A stretch of 64,000 nt of DNA from Noviherbaspirillum galbum (GCF_010974945.1 NZ_JAAIVB010000069.1:86310-150309), one strand, 5' to 3'. Shown: positions 33,315 to 42,376, numbered from the stretch's first letter. Numbers and translations are program-made. Notes: a model not told the origin generated them from the sequence alone.

Positions 33315-33488
33315 TCACAGGCCCAGACGCTTGTGCGGTTCAGGCTTTCGGGTCGCAACGTCGATTCGCGAGCGCGAGTCGGTGCGGCATTCGTGGATGA
33401 TCGACTTCACCGCGCCGATGACGGGGCCGAAGAACATCCGCGGGCTCTCAGCCGCTGCTGCGGTTATCTCCTGAAACAAAGGGTTCAT
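33315..33488 (-). CDS. 57-residue protein, paralogue of the one at 33891-34001
   Basis: The ATG at 33488 overlaps the stop of the upstream gene (ATGA) and a GGGAG lies upstream. The peptide begins MNPLFQEITAAAAESPRMFF and continues with GPVIGAVKSII. It shares the pattern MNxxxQxxxxAAxxxxRMxFxPxxGA with the 36-residue peptide at 33891-34001, allowing one-residue shifts. An amphipathic helix seems likely. Too short for most gene finders. Confidence 0.6.
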   Translation of the reverse strand: MNPLFQEITAAAAESPRMFFGPVIGAVKSIIHECRTDSRSRIDVATRKPEPHKRLGL

Positions 33489-33748
33489 TTTTTAAAAATC
33501 TCCCGGATTGCTTTGAGCACCGATTGCAACAGGTGCGCAACAAAACACACTGAGTCGGTTAGCAACAGAGCATCTGCCAACAGTCCCAGCAACTTGACGG
33601 TGAATTTGTTGGCGCCAAACTCTGCCAACCGTTCCACCAGCACATCCAGGCCAATCGCGGCAGCCGCGATGACCAGGAAGATGACCAGACCAACCATGAC
33701 GTGCACGCCAAAGCGCACGATCGGGGTCCACCATTTTTCGTTATTCAT
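33485..33748 (-). CDS. Small membrane protein
   Basis: 87 residues with an AGGAG site. One strong membrane helix (about residues 17-37, VGLVIFLVIAAAAIGL) and a second, weaker hydrophobic region, ending in a basic KKI-type tail. It is coupled to the 57-residue gene by a 4-bp overlap. Confidence 0.7.
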   Translation of the reverse strand: MNNEKWWTPIVRFGVHVMVGLVIFLVIAAAAIGLDVLVERLAEFGANKFTVKLLGLLADALLLTDSVCFVAHLLQSVLKAIREIFKK

Positions 33749-33843
33749 TTTTTCTCCTCAATTGCTGCATGCGTCATTGCATAACGGGAGGAGATACGGG
33801 GAAAAAATAAATGTGGCCGGCACGCGATTGGCGGGAGTACAGG

Positions 33844-33875
33844 CGAAAAAAAGCCGCCCTAGCGGCGGCTTTTTT
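33844..33875. terminator. Bidirectional terminator
   Basis: AGCCGCC/GGCGGCT stem flanked by A-runs on the left and T-runs on the right, so it can act on both strands. It follows the 36-residue gene on the minus strand. Confidence 0.88.
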
Positions 33876-33890
33876 CGATACAGCTTGCTT

Positions 33891-34001
33891 TCAGCGGCGG
33901 ATCTCGTCACGCATGGCTTGGAAGGCGCCGACTAACGGCGCAAAGTACATGCGCACTGCGTCACGCGCGGCGGTCTGGACGACTTGCAGAAATGTGTTCA
34001 T
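33891..34001 (-). CDS. 36-residue microprotein
   Basis: The ATG at 34001 has an AAAGGAGAAG site and the ORF ends 16 bp before a strong terminator. The peptide starts MNTFLQVVQTAARDAVRMYF and ends in a basic GAFQAMRDEIRR tail. Its similarity to the peptide at 33315-33488 (same start, RM(Y/F)F, P and GA) suggests a duplicated microprotein family. Function unknown. Confidence 0.55.
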   Translation of the reverse strand: MNTFLQVVQTAARDAVRMYFAPLVGAFQAMRDEIRR

Positions 34002-34299
34002 TTTCTTCTCCTTTCTGTGCATCCATACAGTACACCCGGCGTGGTGCCTTGGCAAGAGTGGACATTCGACGTGTCAGCGCCTGGTCAAGATAGCGCTGCA
34101 GGAACGATTGCGGAAGCGGCGGACAGACCACGCGAGTGCACGGATCCCATGCGGCATCGTTTTTCGCCGTGCGTGGCGCCACCAGCCGTTCGATTAGCCC
34201 CTCGTTGCGAACGTCTTGGGGATGGATCGCGTCCATGACCATCTTGAGGTTGGCCGGGATATCAATGTGGCTCAAGCCGAAGCTGCTGAATGTTCTCAT
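33961..34299 (-). CDS. Unknown protein upstream of the 36-residue gene
   Basis: 112 residues from the ATG at 34299. It overlaps the next gene by 41 bp. No membrane helix; the DAIHPQDVRNEGLIERLVAPRT segment looks helical. There is no clear ribosome site, so the start is uncertain. Function unknown. Confidence 0.5.
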   Translation of the reverse strand: MRTFSSFGLSHIDIPANLKMVMDAIHPQDVRNEGLIERLVAPRTAKNDAAWDPCTRVVCPPLPQSFLQRYLDQALTRRMSTLAKAPRRVYCMDAQKGEENEHISASRPDRRA

Positions 34300-34462
34300 G
34301 TTAATTGCAAGACAATGAAAGAGGGGCGCGCGTTCAATTCCTGGCATTGACACCGCCTCCGGTTTCAACAGGCAACAGTTCGCCCTGGCTCATTGTCGAG
34401 CCGGCTTTTTCATGCCTTGACTGGAAAGGGAGCGGCGGGCGCATGTGCGCGCCCTGCAGGTG

Positions 34463-34693
34463 TTAGCTCAAGCAGACGAGCGGAAACTGGGCGGCTGGCC
34501 GAGCGTCAGCGGGGGCGATAGCATCCACGGGTGCGGGGTCGTTTTCCGCAGGCTGGGTCAAGGCTAATTTGCTAACCCGAGGCGTGGTGTTTTTGAAGTT
34601 ACCAGAGCGGCAAACGATGGTGAAGGCGTCCTGCTTGACTTGCGGAACTTCTTTCAAGAAATACGTGGCGAAGCTAGTGCCAATGCGCAACAT
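34463..34693 (-). CDS. Small protein, start uncertain
   Basis: 76 residues from the ATG at 34693 with a GAGGGAA site. The frame stays open upstream for about 45 codons without an ATG, GTG or TTG and there encodes a CRYCKALW segment with a zinc-binding-type CxxC. A non-standard CTG start or a lost start is therefore possible. The stop is followed by a GGGCGC/GCGCCC hairpin at 34437-34453. Family not recognised. Confidence 0.5.
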   Translation of the reverse strand: MLRIGTSFATYFLKEVPQVKQDAFTIVCRSGNFKNTTPRVSKLALTQPAENDPAPVDAIAPADARPAAQFPLVCLS

Positions 34694-35135
34694 GATGGTT
34701 CCCTCTTCCTCTATCAGCGAGGATGCGCCTTCTTTGGCGTCATCCCACAGTGCCTTACAGTACCGGCATTGCCGGCCTGTTCCCAGATGTCTCCGCGATG
34801 CGGACCCCGGTCATGCGGTCATTGCCACATGTTTATGTTTGTGACGTCGGTCCGGGCGTAGCCCGATTCGACTAACAATAAGGTGAGGACGTTCCGGTTG
34901 ATGTCGCCCGCCGGTTCAGGCAGACGCAGCAAGCGAATCGTTGGCAAATGCATGGTATTGCTTCGCAACAGTCGCTTCGCACTGGAAGAGCGAATCACTC
35001 TTTTTGTTATTGCCCCTGAGCAAGCGGACAGGTGCAAAGATACTTTTCTTTCGCGGTGCTTACAAGGTAAAAAACTATATAGATGTTGAAATTACGCATT
35101 GAAGAATTGCAACGTAGACTGGCGCTTCTCGGATC
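34694..35135. other. Gap with only a weak minus-strand ORF
   Basis: A 44-codon minus ORF (34819-34953, starting MHLPTIRLLRLPEP) is possible but has no ribosome site. Its stop is followed, in another frame, by the open CxxC-coding stretch described for the next gene, so a decayed or frameshifted longer gene is possible. Nothing else recognised. Confidence 0.3.
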
Positions 35136-35945
35136 TTAAGCTGCGGCGTCATCCATGCTTGGCTGGTGAGATGGGAAGTTGCGCTTATCGTTCATAAACA
35201 GCCCGGCACCGTTTGCGAGAACAGTGGCATGCAAGGTGTTCGCAGCGCCCAGCTTCTTGGTCGCACTGGATCGCCACTTGTTGACCGCCGGCTCTGAGCA
35301 ATGCAGTAATTTGGCGGTCTGCTCCACCGAAAACCCAGCTGCTGCCATGCGCAGGACATCGAGCTCGCTACCAGACAGTGGTTCCTGTCCAATCATGCGC
35401 GGCAGGCACAATGGGCCCATGACACGCGCGACGATCTTGCCGTGGAATTTCAGGCACGCGAGCACGTAGTTCGGGTCTTGCGGATGCTCTTCCCATTTCT
35501 TGGCAGTGCCCCAGCCAAGCGACACGACAATGCCGTCGTGGTGAAAGGCGCTCATCGCTCCGCTGTACAAGCCGGTAGCGTAGATAGACTGAATGACATG
35601 ACTCCACCTTAGCCCGCGGTCAAGTACCTGTGGAAGAAGTCCAGTCATTGGACGGGTGATGAGTGTGTCTGTCAATGGATTATGCGGAGTCTTGCGCAGG
35701 TCTTCCCAACCCTTTGGAAAGGTGGTGAAACGGTATTCGCGCACCGAACTGCCTTCGATGGCTGTCGGTAACCAGGCGGTCAGCGAGCAGTGTTCGTAGT
35801 CGAGCCACTTTGCCATCTCGCACATGCGGTCGAAAACCGCTTCCGGTGTGGATAGATTGAAAAGGTCGCAGGTCGCGGACTTCCATTCGGCGCTGACCTC
35901 AATGACCGCGTCGTCATCGACGAGCGGCAGTTTCCCAGCATGCAT
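35136..35945 (-). CDS. LuxR-family transcriptional regulator
   Basis: 269 residues. The C-terminal 60 residues are a LuxR-type helix-turn-helix (LSGSELDVLRMAAAGFSVEQTAKLLHCS, then AVNKWRSSATKKLG). The N-terminal part is of autoinducer-binding-domain length, but the usual ligand-pocket pattern (WxxxYxxxxxxxxDP) is not obvious, so a solo or ligand-free regulator is likely. It has its own sigma-70-type promoter at 35998-36025. It is a candidate regulator of the transfer genes. Confidence 0.85.
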   Translation of the reverse strand: MHAGKLPLVDDDAVIEVSAEWKSATCDLFNLSTPEAVFDRMCEMAKWLDYEHCSLTAWLPTAIEGSSVREYRFTTFPKGWEDLRKTPHNPLTDTLITRPMTGLLPQVLDRGLRWSHVIQSIYATGLYSGAMSAFHHDGIVVSLGWGTAKKWEEHPQDPNYVLACLKFHGKIVARVMGPLCLPRMIGQEPLSGSELDVLRMAAAGFSVEQTAKLLHCSEPAVNKWRSSATKKLGAANTLHATVLANGAGLFMNDKRNFPSHQPSMDDAAA

Positions 35946-35997
35946 AGGCTTCCCTCGTTTTTAGTATTGTTTGTACGGCTTGTTGCCGTTAGGAAAG

Positions 35998-36025
35998 AGT
36001 TTATGCCCTACAAAAGGGCTGTCAA
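35998..36025 (-). promoter_or_regulatory. Sigma-70-type promoter of the luxR gene
   Basis: Leftward: perfect TTGACA (36020-36025), 16 nt, TAAACT (35998-36003), about 50 bp before the ATG. It contrasts with the ATTATTTC family, which lacks a TTGACA. Confidence 0.7.
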
Positions 36026-36074
36026 CTGATGGTCAAGGCAGTGTTACTAGTTGTGTGTGCCGTCACTATGGAAC

Positions 36075-36089
36075 ACACGGAATTCGTGT
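36075..36089. promoter_or_regulatory. Possible operator palindrome upstream of luxR
   Basis: ACACG-GAATT-CGTGT, a perfect 5-bp inverted repeat around a 5-bp centre, about 50 bp upstream of the luxR -35 box. It could be an autoregulatory LuxR site. Short palindromes occur by chance, hence low confidence. Confidence 0.3.
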
Positions 36090-36218
36090 TTTACGTCGCC
36101 TTTTTGCAAAAAACTGTGGTTTTTCTGACCGAAAGTCAGATTTTCTTGCTTCGCCTTTTCGAAGGCGGGAAGAAAAAAATGTCCGCGCTTATCCCCGCAC
36201 GGCCGGTTCGATCCTGCT

Positions 36219-36251
36219 TTTATACCCGAAATCCAAAAAACGAAATAATGT
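36219..36251 (-). promoter_or_regulatory. ATTATTTC-family promoter between recD and luxR
   Basis: Leftward: CATTATTTCGT, 15 nt, TATAAA (36219-36224). It points at luxR through a leader of about 270 nt, in which no convincing gene is seen. The rest of the 320-bp gap (35946-36266) holds the sigma-70 promoter and the palindrome. Confidence 0.6.
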
Positions 36252-36266
36252 TTTCGTCTTGCACGC

Positions 36267-38567
36267 TCAGGCGACCCCGCCAGCCTTCTGGATGCGGCGC
36301 ATGGCCGCGCGCATTCGCTCGACCAGCATGCTGTTTCTCTGCGGGATGTCGCGCTTGACGATCTGGCGAATGACATTGTCCTCGCCCAGCACAAGCAGCT
36401 TGACCTTGGCCCGGGAAAACGCCGTATAGACGATCCCGCGGTGCACGAAGGTTGGCGAGCCGTTGGTGCAGACGAAGATCACCACGTCGTATTCCGAGCC
36501 TTGGGCGGCGTGTACCGTCATCGCATACGCCAGCCCGATCGCTTCAAGCTCCTTGCCGGGGAATTTGATGCTCCTTCCGTCATCGAGCTCCAGGTACAGG
36601 TGCGCAACCGACGTTCCCGTCTGGTCGACGTGGCACTCGCGGATGAAGCCGGTGTCGCCATTGACTACCTGCTCGACCACCTTCTTGCCGTCCTTGTCCT
36701 CGCCTTGCTCCAGCAGCAGGTTCTTGCGGATGATGATGCGGTCGCCCAGGCGCAGCGTCGTGCCAACCACCCTGGCACCGTCCGGATTGAGTTTGACGCG
36801 CAGCAGCTCGTTCAGGTAGGTCGTGTTCCAGCCCGGCGTATGGATGTCGCCCTTGCGGCGGGGCATGAGCAGCCCGACGCGGGAAATACCGCAGCGGTTG
36901 ATCGCATTGACATAGGCGTTCACCACGCGCGTGATGCCCACGTCGTCCGGGGCCGGCAGGCCGTGGGAAAACGTCACGTCAGGGCGGTTCACGCAATCGA
37001 CCCAGCCGCTGCCCGCCTGGCGCACGACATCGAGGATGCCGCCGTCATTGCGGTGGGTTACCGACAGCCGGTGGTGGTTCAACGGCATCTGCAGCAGGTT
37101 CGCCAGCACCTGGCCGGGTCCGACGGAGGGTAACTGGTCGGTGTCGCCCAAGAAGATGATGTGGGCGTTGTAGGGCACCGCATCCATCAGGGCGCGCGCC
37201 AGCATCAGGTCATCCATCGACGACTCGTCGGCAATGATGATGTCCGCATCCAGCGGGTTTTCCTCGTTGTACTGGAAGCCCTCGACGGTCACGCCCAGCA
37301 TCAAATGGATGGTCGACGCCGACAAGTTAAAGCGTTTGACGCGCGATGAGAGCACCTTTGCGGCCTTGCCCGTGGGCGCGCAGAAAAGGATTTTCTTGTC
37401 GCGCACCACGTGAACGAGGATTTCCATCAGCGCGGTCTTGCCGCAGCCGGGGCCGGCAGTCAGCGTATGCACCCGGTGCGTCGAGGTCAGGATGCCGACC
37501 ACGGCCCTGTGCTGGCTCTCGTCCAGCTTGAACGGCTTTTCCGGCTGCGACAGCATTTTTTCAGCCATCGCGATTTCATGGAACAGGCGGTCCTCGGCCA
37601 TCCTGACGATCGGCTCGCCCATCTGCAGCGCCCGTGTGGCAAGGTTGGCTGCGAGTGCCTTTTCCGCATGCCACAGGTGGCGCGGGTAGTAGCGGCCCTC
37701 TTCCACGATGATCGGCTCGGACCGGGCTTCGGCGGCGGCCATGGCCTTCTCCGGGGAGACGTCGGTGTCGACCGCCGAAATGCGCTCGAACACGTTATCC
37801 AGCGTCAGGAACGTGTGTCCGTTCTGCTCGCAGCCTTCGCGCAGCGCGTGCGTGGCCAGCGCCGCCATGCGGAACTCATGAAAGCGCGGAAAGCCGATGG
37901 AGCGCAGCGCGATCTGGTCGGCAGCGGCGAAGCCATAGCCGTCCAAGTACTGAATGGCTTGGTAGGGGTCGGCGGAGAACTGCGCCCAGGCGGCAGCCAC
38001 CGGATCGGCGGCTTCCTCGACCTGCGGCACCAGCCACTCGGCCAACTTGCGCAGGATGCTGTCTTTCACCCCCGTGATGCCGATGCGGGTGGACAGGTCG
38101 CGGTAGATCAGGCCTTTCAGGTCCTCCCCGCCCTGCACGGCGACCTTGCGGCGCGTCACCGCCGAAAAGTCCAGTGAATACGGGTTGGAGACGAGGGTGT
38201 CGCGCAGCGCGGCGAGGTTGCCGCCATAGGAGGCGACCAGCTTCTTTGCGGTGGCTTCACCGACGCCCTTGAAATTCTTCTTCAGGTGGCGCACCAGCGC
38301 ATCCTCGGACAGCGGGATCTCGATCACGGCCGCGCGGCACTCGAACTGCGTGCCGAACTTCGCATGGACGACCACCTTGCCGTCGAAGCGGTAGCGGTTG
38401 CCCTCGCTAAGCCCATTCAGCGCTTCGCCGGTCACGGTGAGATAGGCATCGTCGTCCAGCCGCACATAGCCGCGGCCCCAGCGTCCGTTGTAGATCTGGA
38501 CGGACGTGAGCACGCCGCTGACCTGGTTGACGGCAGGAGTAATCGCATCAGCGGAAGTGGCGCTCAT
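36267..38567 (-). CDS. RecD2-like superfamily 1 DNA helicase
   Basis: 766 residues from the ATG at 38567 (GAGG before it). The N-terminal half has the OB-like and helix-hairpin-helix parts typical of RecD2 (KNFKGVGEATAKKLVASYGG). The helicase core follows: Walker A AGPGCGKT near residue 370, ADESSMDD (motif II), GDTDQLPSVGPG (motif III), and the C-terminal YAMTVHAAQGSEYD and FSRAKVKL motifs. RecD2 is a 5'-3' helicase used in repair; here it may serve plasmid replication or post-transfer processing. Confidence 0.93.
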   Translation of the reverse strand: MSATSADAITPAVNQVSGVLTSVQIYNGRWGRGYVRLDDDAYLTVTGEALNGLSEGNRYRFDGKVVVHAKFGTQFECRAAVIEIPLSEDALVRHLKKNFKGVGEATAKKLVASYGGNLAALRDTLVSNPYSLDFSAVTRRKVAVQGGEDLKGLIYRDLSTRIGITGVKDSILRKLAEWLVPQVEEAADPVAAAWAQFSADPYQAIQYLDGYGFAAADQIALRSIGFPRFHEFRMAALATHALREGCEQNGHTFLTLDNVFERISAVDTDVSPEKAMAAAEARSEPIIVEEGRYYPRHLWHAEKALAANLATRALQMGEPIVRMAEDRLFHEIAMAEKMLSQPEKPFKLDESQHRAVVGILTSTHRVHTLTAGPGCGKTALMEILVHVVRDKKILFCAPTGKAAKVLSSRVKRFNLSASTIHLMLGVTVEGFQYNEENPLDADIIIADESSMDDLMLARALMDAVPYNAHIIFLGDTDQLPSVGPGQVLANLLQMPLNHHRLSVTHRNDGGILDVVRQAGSGWVDCVNRPDVTFSHGLPAPDDVGITRVVNAYVNAINRCGISRVGLLMPRRKGDIHTPGWNTTYLNELLRVKLNPDGARVVGTTLRLGDRIIIRKNLLLEQGEDKDGKKVVEQVVNGDTGFIRECHVDQTGTSVAHLYLELDDGRSIKFPGKELEAIGLAYAMTVHAAQGSEYDVVIFVCTNGSPTFVHRGIVYTAFSRAKVKLLVLGEDNVIRQIVKRDIPQRNSMLVERMRAAMRRIQKAGGVA

Positions 38568-38725
38568 GGAAGCCTCGTAGAAAATATCCATTTTAGGAAA
38601 TTTTACTACGTTTAAGATTTGTCGTGAGCGGCTTTTCGCCATTGACAACCTCCCTGCACTTATTTTTTTGCGCGCATGTCGGGCACCATGCGAACCGCAT
38701 GGCCATTCACTTCTAGGAGTAAAAC

Positions 38726-39787
38726 ATGGCTAAGACCAATGATACTGCGGCAACGCAAACACCGGTGGTCAACCCCGACAACCTGACCCTGTGGAACGGC
38801 GTTCGCACGCCCGATCCGGCGCACACCAAGGGTTTTACCCGTGGCGGCGGTTTTTCCGGTACGTCAATCAATTCCACCTACCTCGCGCAGCTGGCCACCG
38901 CGGTCTTCGGCCCGATGGGCATCGGCTGGGGCATCGAGATCGAAGATGAGAAGTACGTCGACGGCGCTCCGATCATCGCGCCCAACGGCACGACGACCTG
39001 CCGCGAAGTCATCCACGTGGTCCGCGTGCGCCTGTGGTACCGCTCGACCACGGAAAAGCAGCCTGACGGCAGACCCGCTGTCGGCGCGGTCATCCAGTAC
39101 GGCCAGACGACGTTCATCGGCAAGAACAAGTACGGCCCGTTCACCGACGAGGAAGCCCCGAAAAAGTCGCTAACCGACGCGATGAGCAAGTGCCTGTCGC
39201 TGCTTGGCTTTGGCGCGGACGTGTTCCTCGGCCGCTTCGACGACAACAAGTACGTCAACGATGCCCGCGAGGTCTACAAGGACCACAAGGCACAAGTGTC
39301 GCCTGGCGCGTCACCGGTGGCGGCATCTTCCGGCGCCACACAGGAGGCGCAGGCTGGTGCACAAGGCGCTCAATCCGCGCAGGCAGGCGCTGCCGGGGCA
39401 GCCACTGCGTCGCAGAGCGAGATTCCCGCCGCCGAAAAAGCGGTACTGGATGCCAAGATCCAGAAAATGGCCCAGGTGACGGACGCGACGATGATCGACA
39501 CCGCGATCAAGATGGCGACTACCATCTTCAAGCATCCGAAGTCGGTCGAGCAGTTCACGCAGGCGTGCAAGGCCCGTATCGCCGAGCTGCAGGGCGATGC
39601 CATCCCGGCTGAAGAAAAGGCCGTGCTGGATCAGAAGGTCGCGGCGATGCAGACCATCGAAGACGTGGTGCGGCTCCAGTCTGCGCTGAACATGGCGGAG
39701 AAGATTTTCAAGCACCCGAAGGCGATCGAGGCGTTCAAGCAGGCCTGCCTGCAGCGCATCAACCTGGTTGACCCGGTGCCGTTTTAG
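38726..39787 (+). CDS. Putative single-strand DNA annealing protein (Rad52/Sak/ERF-like)
   Basis: 353 residues. The N-terminal 190 residues contain the pattern of plasmid and phage annealing proteins: an early GFTRGGGFSGTSINSTYL, and the KKSLTDAMSKCLSLLGFGADVFLG segment that matches the conserved TDAxxKxxxxxG core of Rad52-like proteins. A Gln/Ala-rich linker leads to two tandem copies of a helical repeat of about 60 residues (each starting PAEEKAVLD- or PAAEKAVLD-like). The repeats are internal duplications. A role in homologous recombination of incoming DNA is likely. A GGAG site precedes the ATG. Confidence 0.7.
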   Translation: MAKTNDTAATQTPVVNPDNLTLWNGVRTPDPAHTKGFTRGGGFSGTSINSTYLAQLATAVFGPMGIGWGIEIEDEKYVDGAPIIAPNGTTTCREVIHVVRVRLWYRSTTEKQPDGRPAVGAVIQYGQTTFIGKNKYGPFTDEEAPKKSLTDAMSKCLSLLGFGADVFLGRFDDNKYVNDAREVYKDHKAQVSPGASPVAASSGATQEAQAGAQGAQSAQAGAAGAATASQSEIPAAEKAVLDAKIQKMAQVTDATMIDTAIKMATTIFKHPKSVEQFTQACKARIAELQGDAIPAEEKAVLDQKVAAMQTIEDVVRLQSALNMAEKIFKHPKAIEAFKQACLQRINLVDPVPF

Positions 39788-39797
39788 ACGGCCTGCC

Positions 39798-40031
39798 ATG
39801 CTTAGCTACGAAGTCCTTACCCGCACCGACAAGCGCTTGCTGCGGGATGCCCTGGCCAGCAATGGCGGGGGCGTGGATTCCGACTTCTATCCGAAGGCCT
39901 GCCGTGAGCGCTTGTTGAAGCTGGGACTCATCCAGTGGAAGCCGAACCAGCACAAGAGTCTGCACTATGCTTCGCTCTTGACGATCACGGCAGCCGGGCG
40001 TGCCTTGCTGACCGAAAGGGCCTTGCCCTGA
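39798..40031 (+). CDS. Small winged-helix-like protein
   Basis: 77 residues, starting 10 bp after the annealing-protein gene. It is basic, with a helix-rich start and a beta-hairpin-like end (LTITAAGRALL). The stop is followed by a strong terminator. A decayed copy of its 3' end plus the terminator is found at 42660-42804. Function unknown; DNA-binding is likely from charge and layout. Confidence 0.7.
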   Translation: MLSYEVLTRTDKRLLRDALASNGGGVDSDFYPKACRERLLKLGLIQWKPNQHKSLHYASLLTITAAGRALLTERALP

Positions 40032-40038
40032 ACCACCC

Positions 40039-40070
40039 AACCCGTAAGGCTTTTGCCTTGCGGGTTTTTT
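40039..40070 (+). terminator. Rho-independent terminator
   Basis: AACCCGTAAGGC/GCCTTGCGGGTT stem with a TTTT loop and six T. A degenerate copy is at 42771-42804. Confidence 0.92.
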
Positions 40071-40099
40071 CTTTTGCCGTCTTTCTCAATAGCCTGCAC

Positions 40100-40804
40100 T
40101 TATGTCGTCGAGTGGAACATGGCGATGAGGGCTGCGTGGTCGGATTCTCCGCTTAACCGGGGAGCGTGGTCATAGGCAATCGCCTGCAGAAGGTCGTAAC
40201 GTCGTTGCGTGCAAAAGAGATGATCGATGCGGAATCCGTTGCCGTGATTGCTGTACCAGCTGAACTGGCGCGCATCACCATGGCGAGTGCGCCAGGCGTC
40301 AACCAAGGGGCCAGTTCCCAGTTGCCTGAAGCGCGCGGTTTCTGCAAAGGTATGGCCGGCCTCGTCGATACCGTGCAACCCGGTATTGAGATCGCCCAGC
40401 ACGATGCCATCGTCGCCCATCCACGCCAATCCTTCATGGAGCAGCCAATCGAAGACCGGACGCTTGTGGCGCCCTTGGGGGAAATACGCGCCGACCAGCC
40501 GCAAGGAGCCAATGGCAACGGGCAGTAATCGAGATCGCAATTCCATGCCTTGGCAAACCGTGTCATCGAACGTGAAAGGCAGACGCGAAGCAATGGCCAC
40601 AGTATTCGTTTTTTCCGGCGCAACGATGGCCATGAAGTGGTGATATCCGCTGTGCGCGAGGGTTTGCTCCAGCCATTGTCCATGACGGTTGCAGCGGAAT
40701 TCCGTGAGCACCAGGACGTCGCAGTCCAACGCAGCCAGTCGTGCCGCGAGCGCGACAACGCGTGTGCCGCCGCCATGGCGCAGGTTCAACGTTGCAACTT
40801 TCAT
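40100..40804 (-). CDS. Endonuclease/exonuclease/phosphatase-family protein
   Basis: 234 residues from the ATG at 40804 (a TTG three codons upstream is possible). The metal-dependent EEP active-site order is complete: TLN at the start, LTEF, the LGDLNTG block, FRIDH and the final SDHA. This family includes exonuclease III and DNase I-like enzymes. Length is typical for a stand-alone domain without export signal, so a cytoplasmic DNA-processing role is likely. It converges with the upstream rightward unit. Confidence 0.85.
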   Translation of the reverse strand: MKVATLNLRHGGGTRVVALAARLAALDCDVLVLTEFRCNRHGQWLEQTLAHSGYHHFMAIVAPEKTNTVAIASRLPFTFDDTVCQGMELRSRLLPVAIGSLRLVGAYFPQGRHKRPVFDWLLHEGLAWMGDDGIVLGDLNTGLHGIDEAGHTFAETARFRQLGTGPLVDAWRTRHGDARQFSWYSNHGNGFRIDHLFCTQRRYDLLQAIAYDHAPRLSGESDHAALIAMFHSTT

Positions 40805-41072
40805 CGCTTTCAAGAATGTTTTCCGTCGTTGCTTTTATTCCGTCACAACTTCGGACAAGTCCACGCTTCAAACCTTGGTCGTGCAGCTACATTGCACCTT
40901 TTAAGGGAGCTTTGCTCTTCGAGATAGCTGTCTTTGCGGTACTGATGGTCTATACTTTTCTTTGACTGCTACGTCAGCATCGGTCGGATTGCGGGAGCTG
41001 CCACCGTAAATATATTTGTTGTAGCACCCGAGATCCTCTGTTCAAGACAGCTAGATTGTGAATCTCTCTGCC

Positions 41073-42311
41073 ATGAATACCACAATTGCAAACAAGAACG
41101 GGAAAAATCTTCAAGGCCAACAGGTGTCGAATGGACCCACTGCCGCGCCATCCAGTGTGATCGTCTCGGAGGCGCTGCAATCGGTACGCAAGCTTTTGGG
41201 CATGGAAGTCGCCTTCATCGCTGAATTCCACGGCGGACGACGTATCTTCCGCTACGTCGATTCCAAGCAGCAATTTGCGCCCATCGAGGTAGGTGGCTCA
41301 GACCCGATTGAGGAAACATACTGTCAGCGCATACTCGATGGGCGGCTACCCGAGTTCCTGGAAGACGTCATCCTGAACCAGGAGGCGAGCAACCTTCCGA
41401 TCACCGCCAAGCTGGGCATTGGGGTATATCTTGGCGTGCCCATCCGGTTCAGCGATGGCGCGCTGTACGGCACATTCTGTTGTTTTAGTCACCGAGCGAT
41501 CGACACCCCGACCGATCATCACCTGACCACATTGCGTCTATTCGCCGAATTTGTGGGCAGGGTGCTTGAGCGCGAAGCCACCGATGCGCCGCATCAAGAA
41601 ATGAATGCGCGCATTGATGCGATCCTGTCGGAGGATAGTTTCACGGTGTTCTACCAGCCGATCATCGATATCCAGGAAAACCGTGTGGCGGGTCATGAAG
41701 CCTTGGCACGCTTCCTTGTGTCCCCGGACCGCCCGCCAGATCAATGGTTCGTTGACGCGGCCATCGTCGGCCGTCAGGAGGAATTGGAGATCGCGGTCTT
41801 GAAAAAGGCGATCAAGGCACTGCCGCATGTTGGCGACGACACTTACCTGTCGCTGAATGTGTCGCCCGCACTGCTGCTCAGCCCTGCGGTGCAGGAATTC
41901 TTTGCCCATGCCCCGTTAGACCGGTTCGTGCTGGAGATCACGGAACACGCCCTGGTGAACGACTACCTGTCGCTGTCAACGCGCCTTGCGCCCTTGCGCG
42001 AGCGTGGCATGCGCATCGCGGTCGACGACGCCGGCGCAGGGTATGCCAGCTTCCGGCACATCCTGAAGCTCAAACCCGACATCATCAAGCTTGATGGCAG
42101 CCTGATCCAGCGCATCGACAAGAACCCGGATGCGCGCGCCCTGGCGGCGGCCGTGATCGGCTTTGCGGAGCAAACCCGTTGCAAGGTCGTCGCGGAAGGC
42201 GTCGAAACTGAGTTGGAAATGGATGTGCTGCGCGCGCTGAATGTGCGCTACGCCCAAGGATTTTTCCTCGGCCGGCCTAGCTCCCTGATCTCAGCCGTTG
42301 CGCCGCTCTAA
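41073..42311 (+). CDS. GAF-EAL c-di-GMP phosphodiesterase
   Basis: About 412 residues (ATG at 41073; an in-frame GTG at 41058 is an alternative). A GAF domain spans about residues 25-170. The EAL domain follows with the key motifs GHEALARF, the LSLNVSP and LEITEH blocks, DDAGAGYASF, KLDGSLI and AEGVET. All catalytic blocks look present, so it should hydrolyse c-di-GMP. With the PfkB-GGDEF protein at 28.3 kb the plasmid carries both sides of c-di-GMP turnover. Confidence 0.92.
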   Translation: MNTTIANKNGKNLQGQQVSNGPTAAPSSVIVSEALQSVRKLLGMEVAFIAEFHGGRRIFRYVDSKQQFAPIEVGGSDPIEETYCQRILDGRLPEFLEDVILNQEASNLPITAKLGIGVYLGVPIRFSDGALYGTFCCFSHRAIDTPTDHHLTTLRLFAEFVGRVLEREATDAPHQEMNARIDAILSEDSFTVFYQPIIDIQENRVAGHEALARFLVSPDRPPDQWFVDAAIVGRQEELEIAVLKKAIKALPHVGDDTYLSLNVSPALLLSPAVQEFFAHAPLDRFVLEITEHALVNDYLSLSTRLAPLRERGMRIAVDDAGAGYASFRHILKLKPDIIKLDGSLIQRIDKNPDARALAAAVIGFAEQTRCKVVAEGVETELEMDVLRALNVRYAQGFFLGRPSSLISAVAPL

Positions 42312-42376
42312 CCGAAAACCCGCCATGGTCTCGCGTTGCGGTGTGCTGTATTCGACTTTGAAGCGGTAGAACCTGC

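Noticed and set aside
32290..36185. Repeated GGAAAAAAAAATGT motif as a regulatory site
   Set aside because: Most copies are explained as the T-run side of minus-strand terminators (32296, 32690, 33267).
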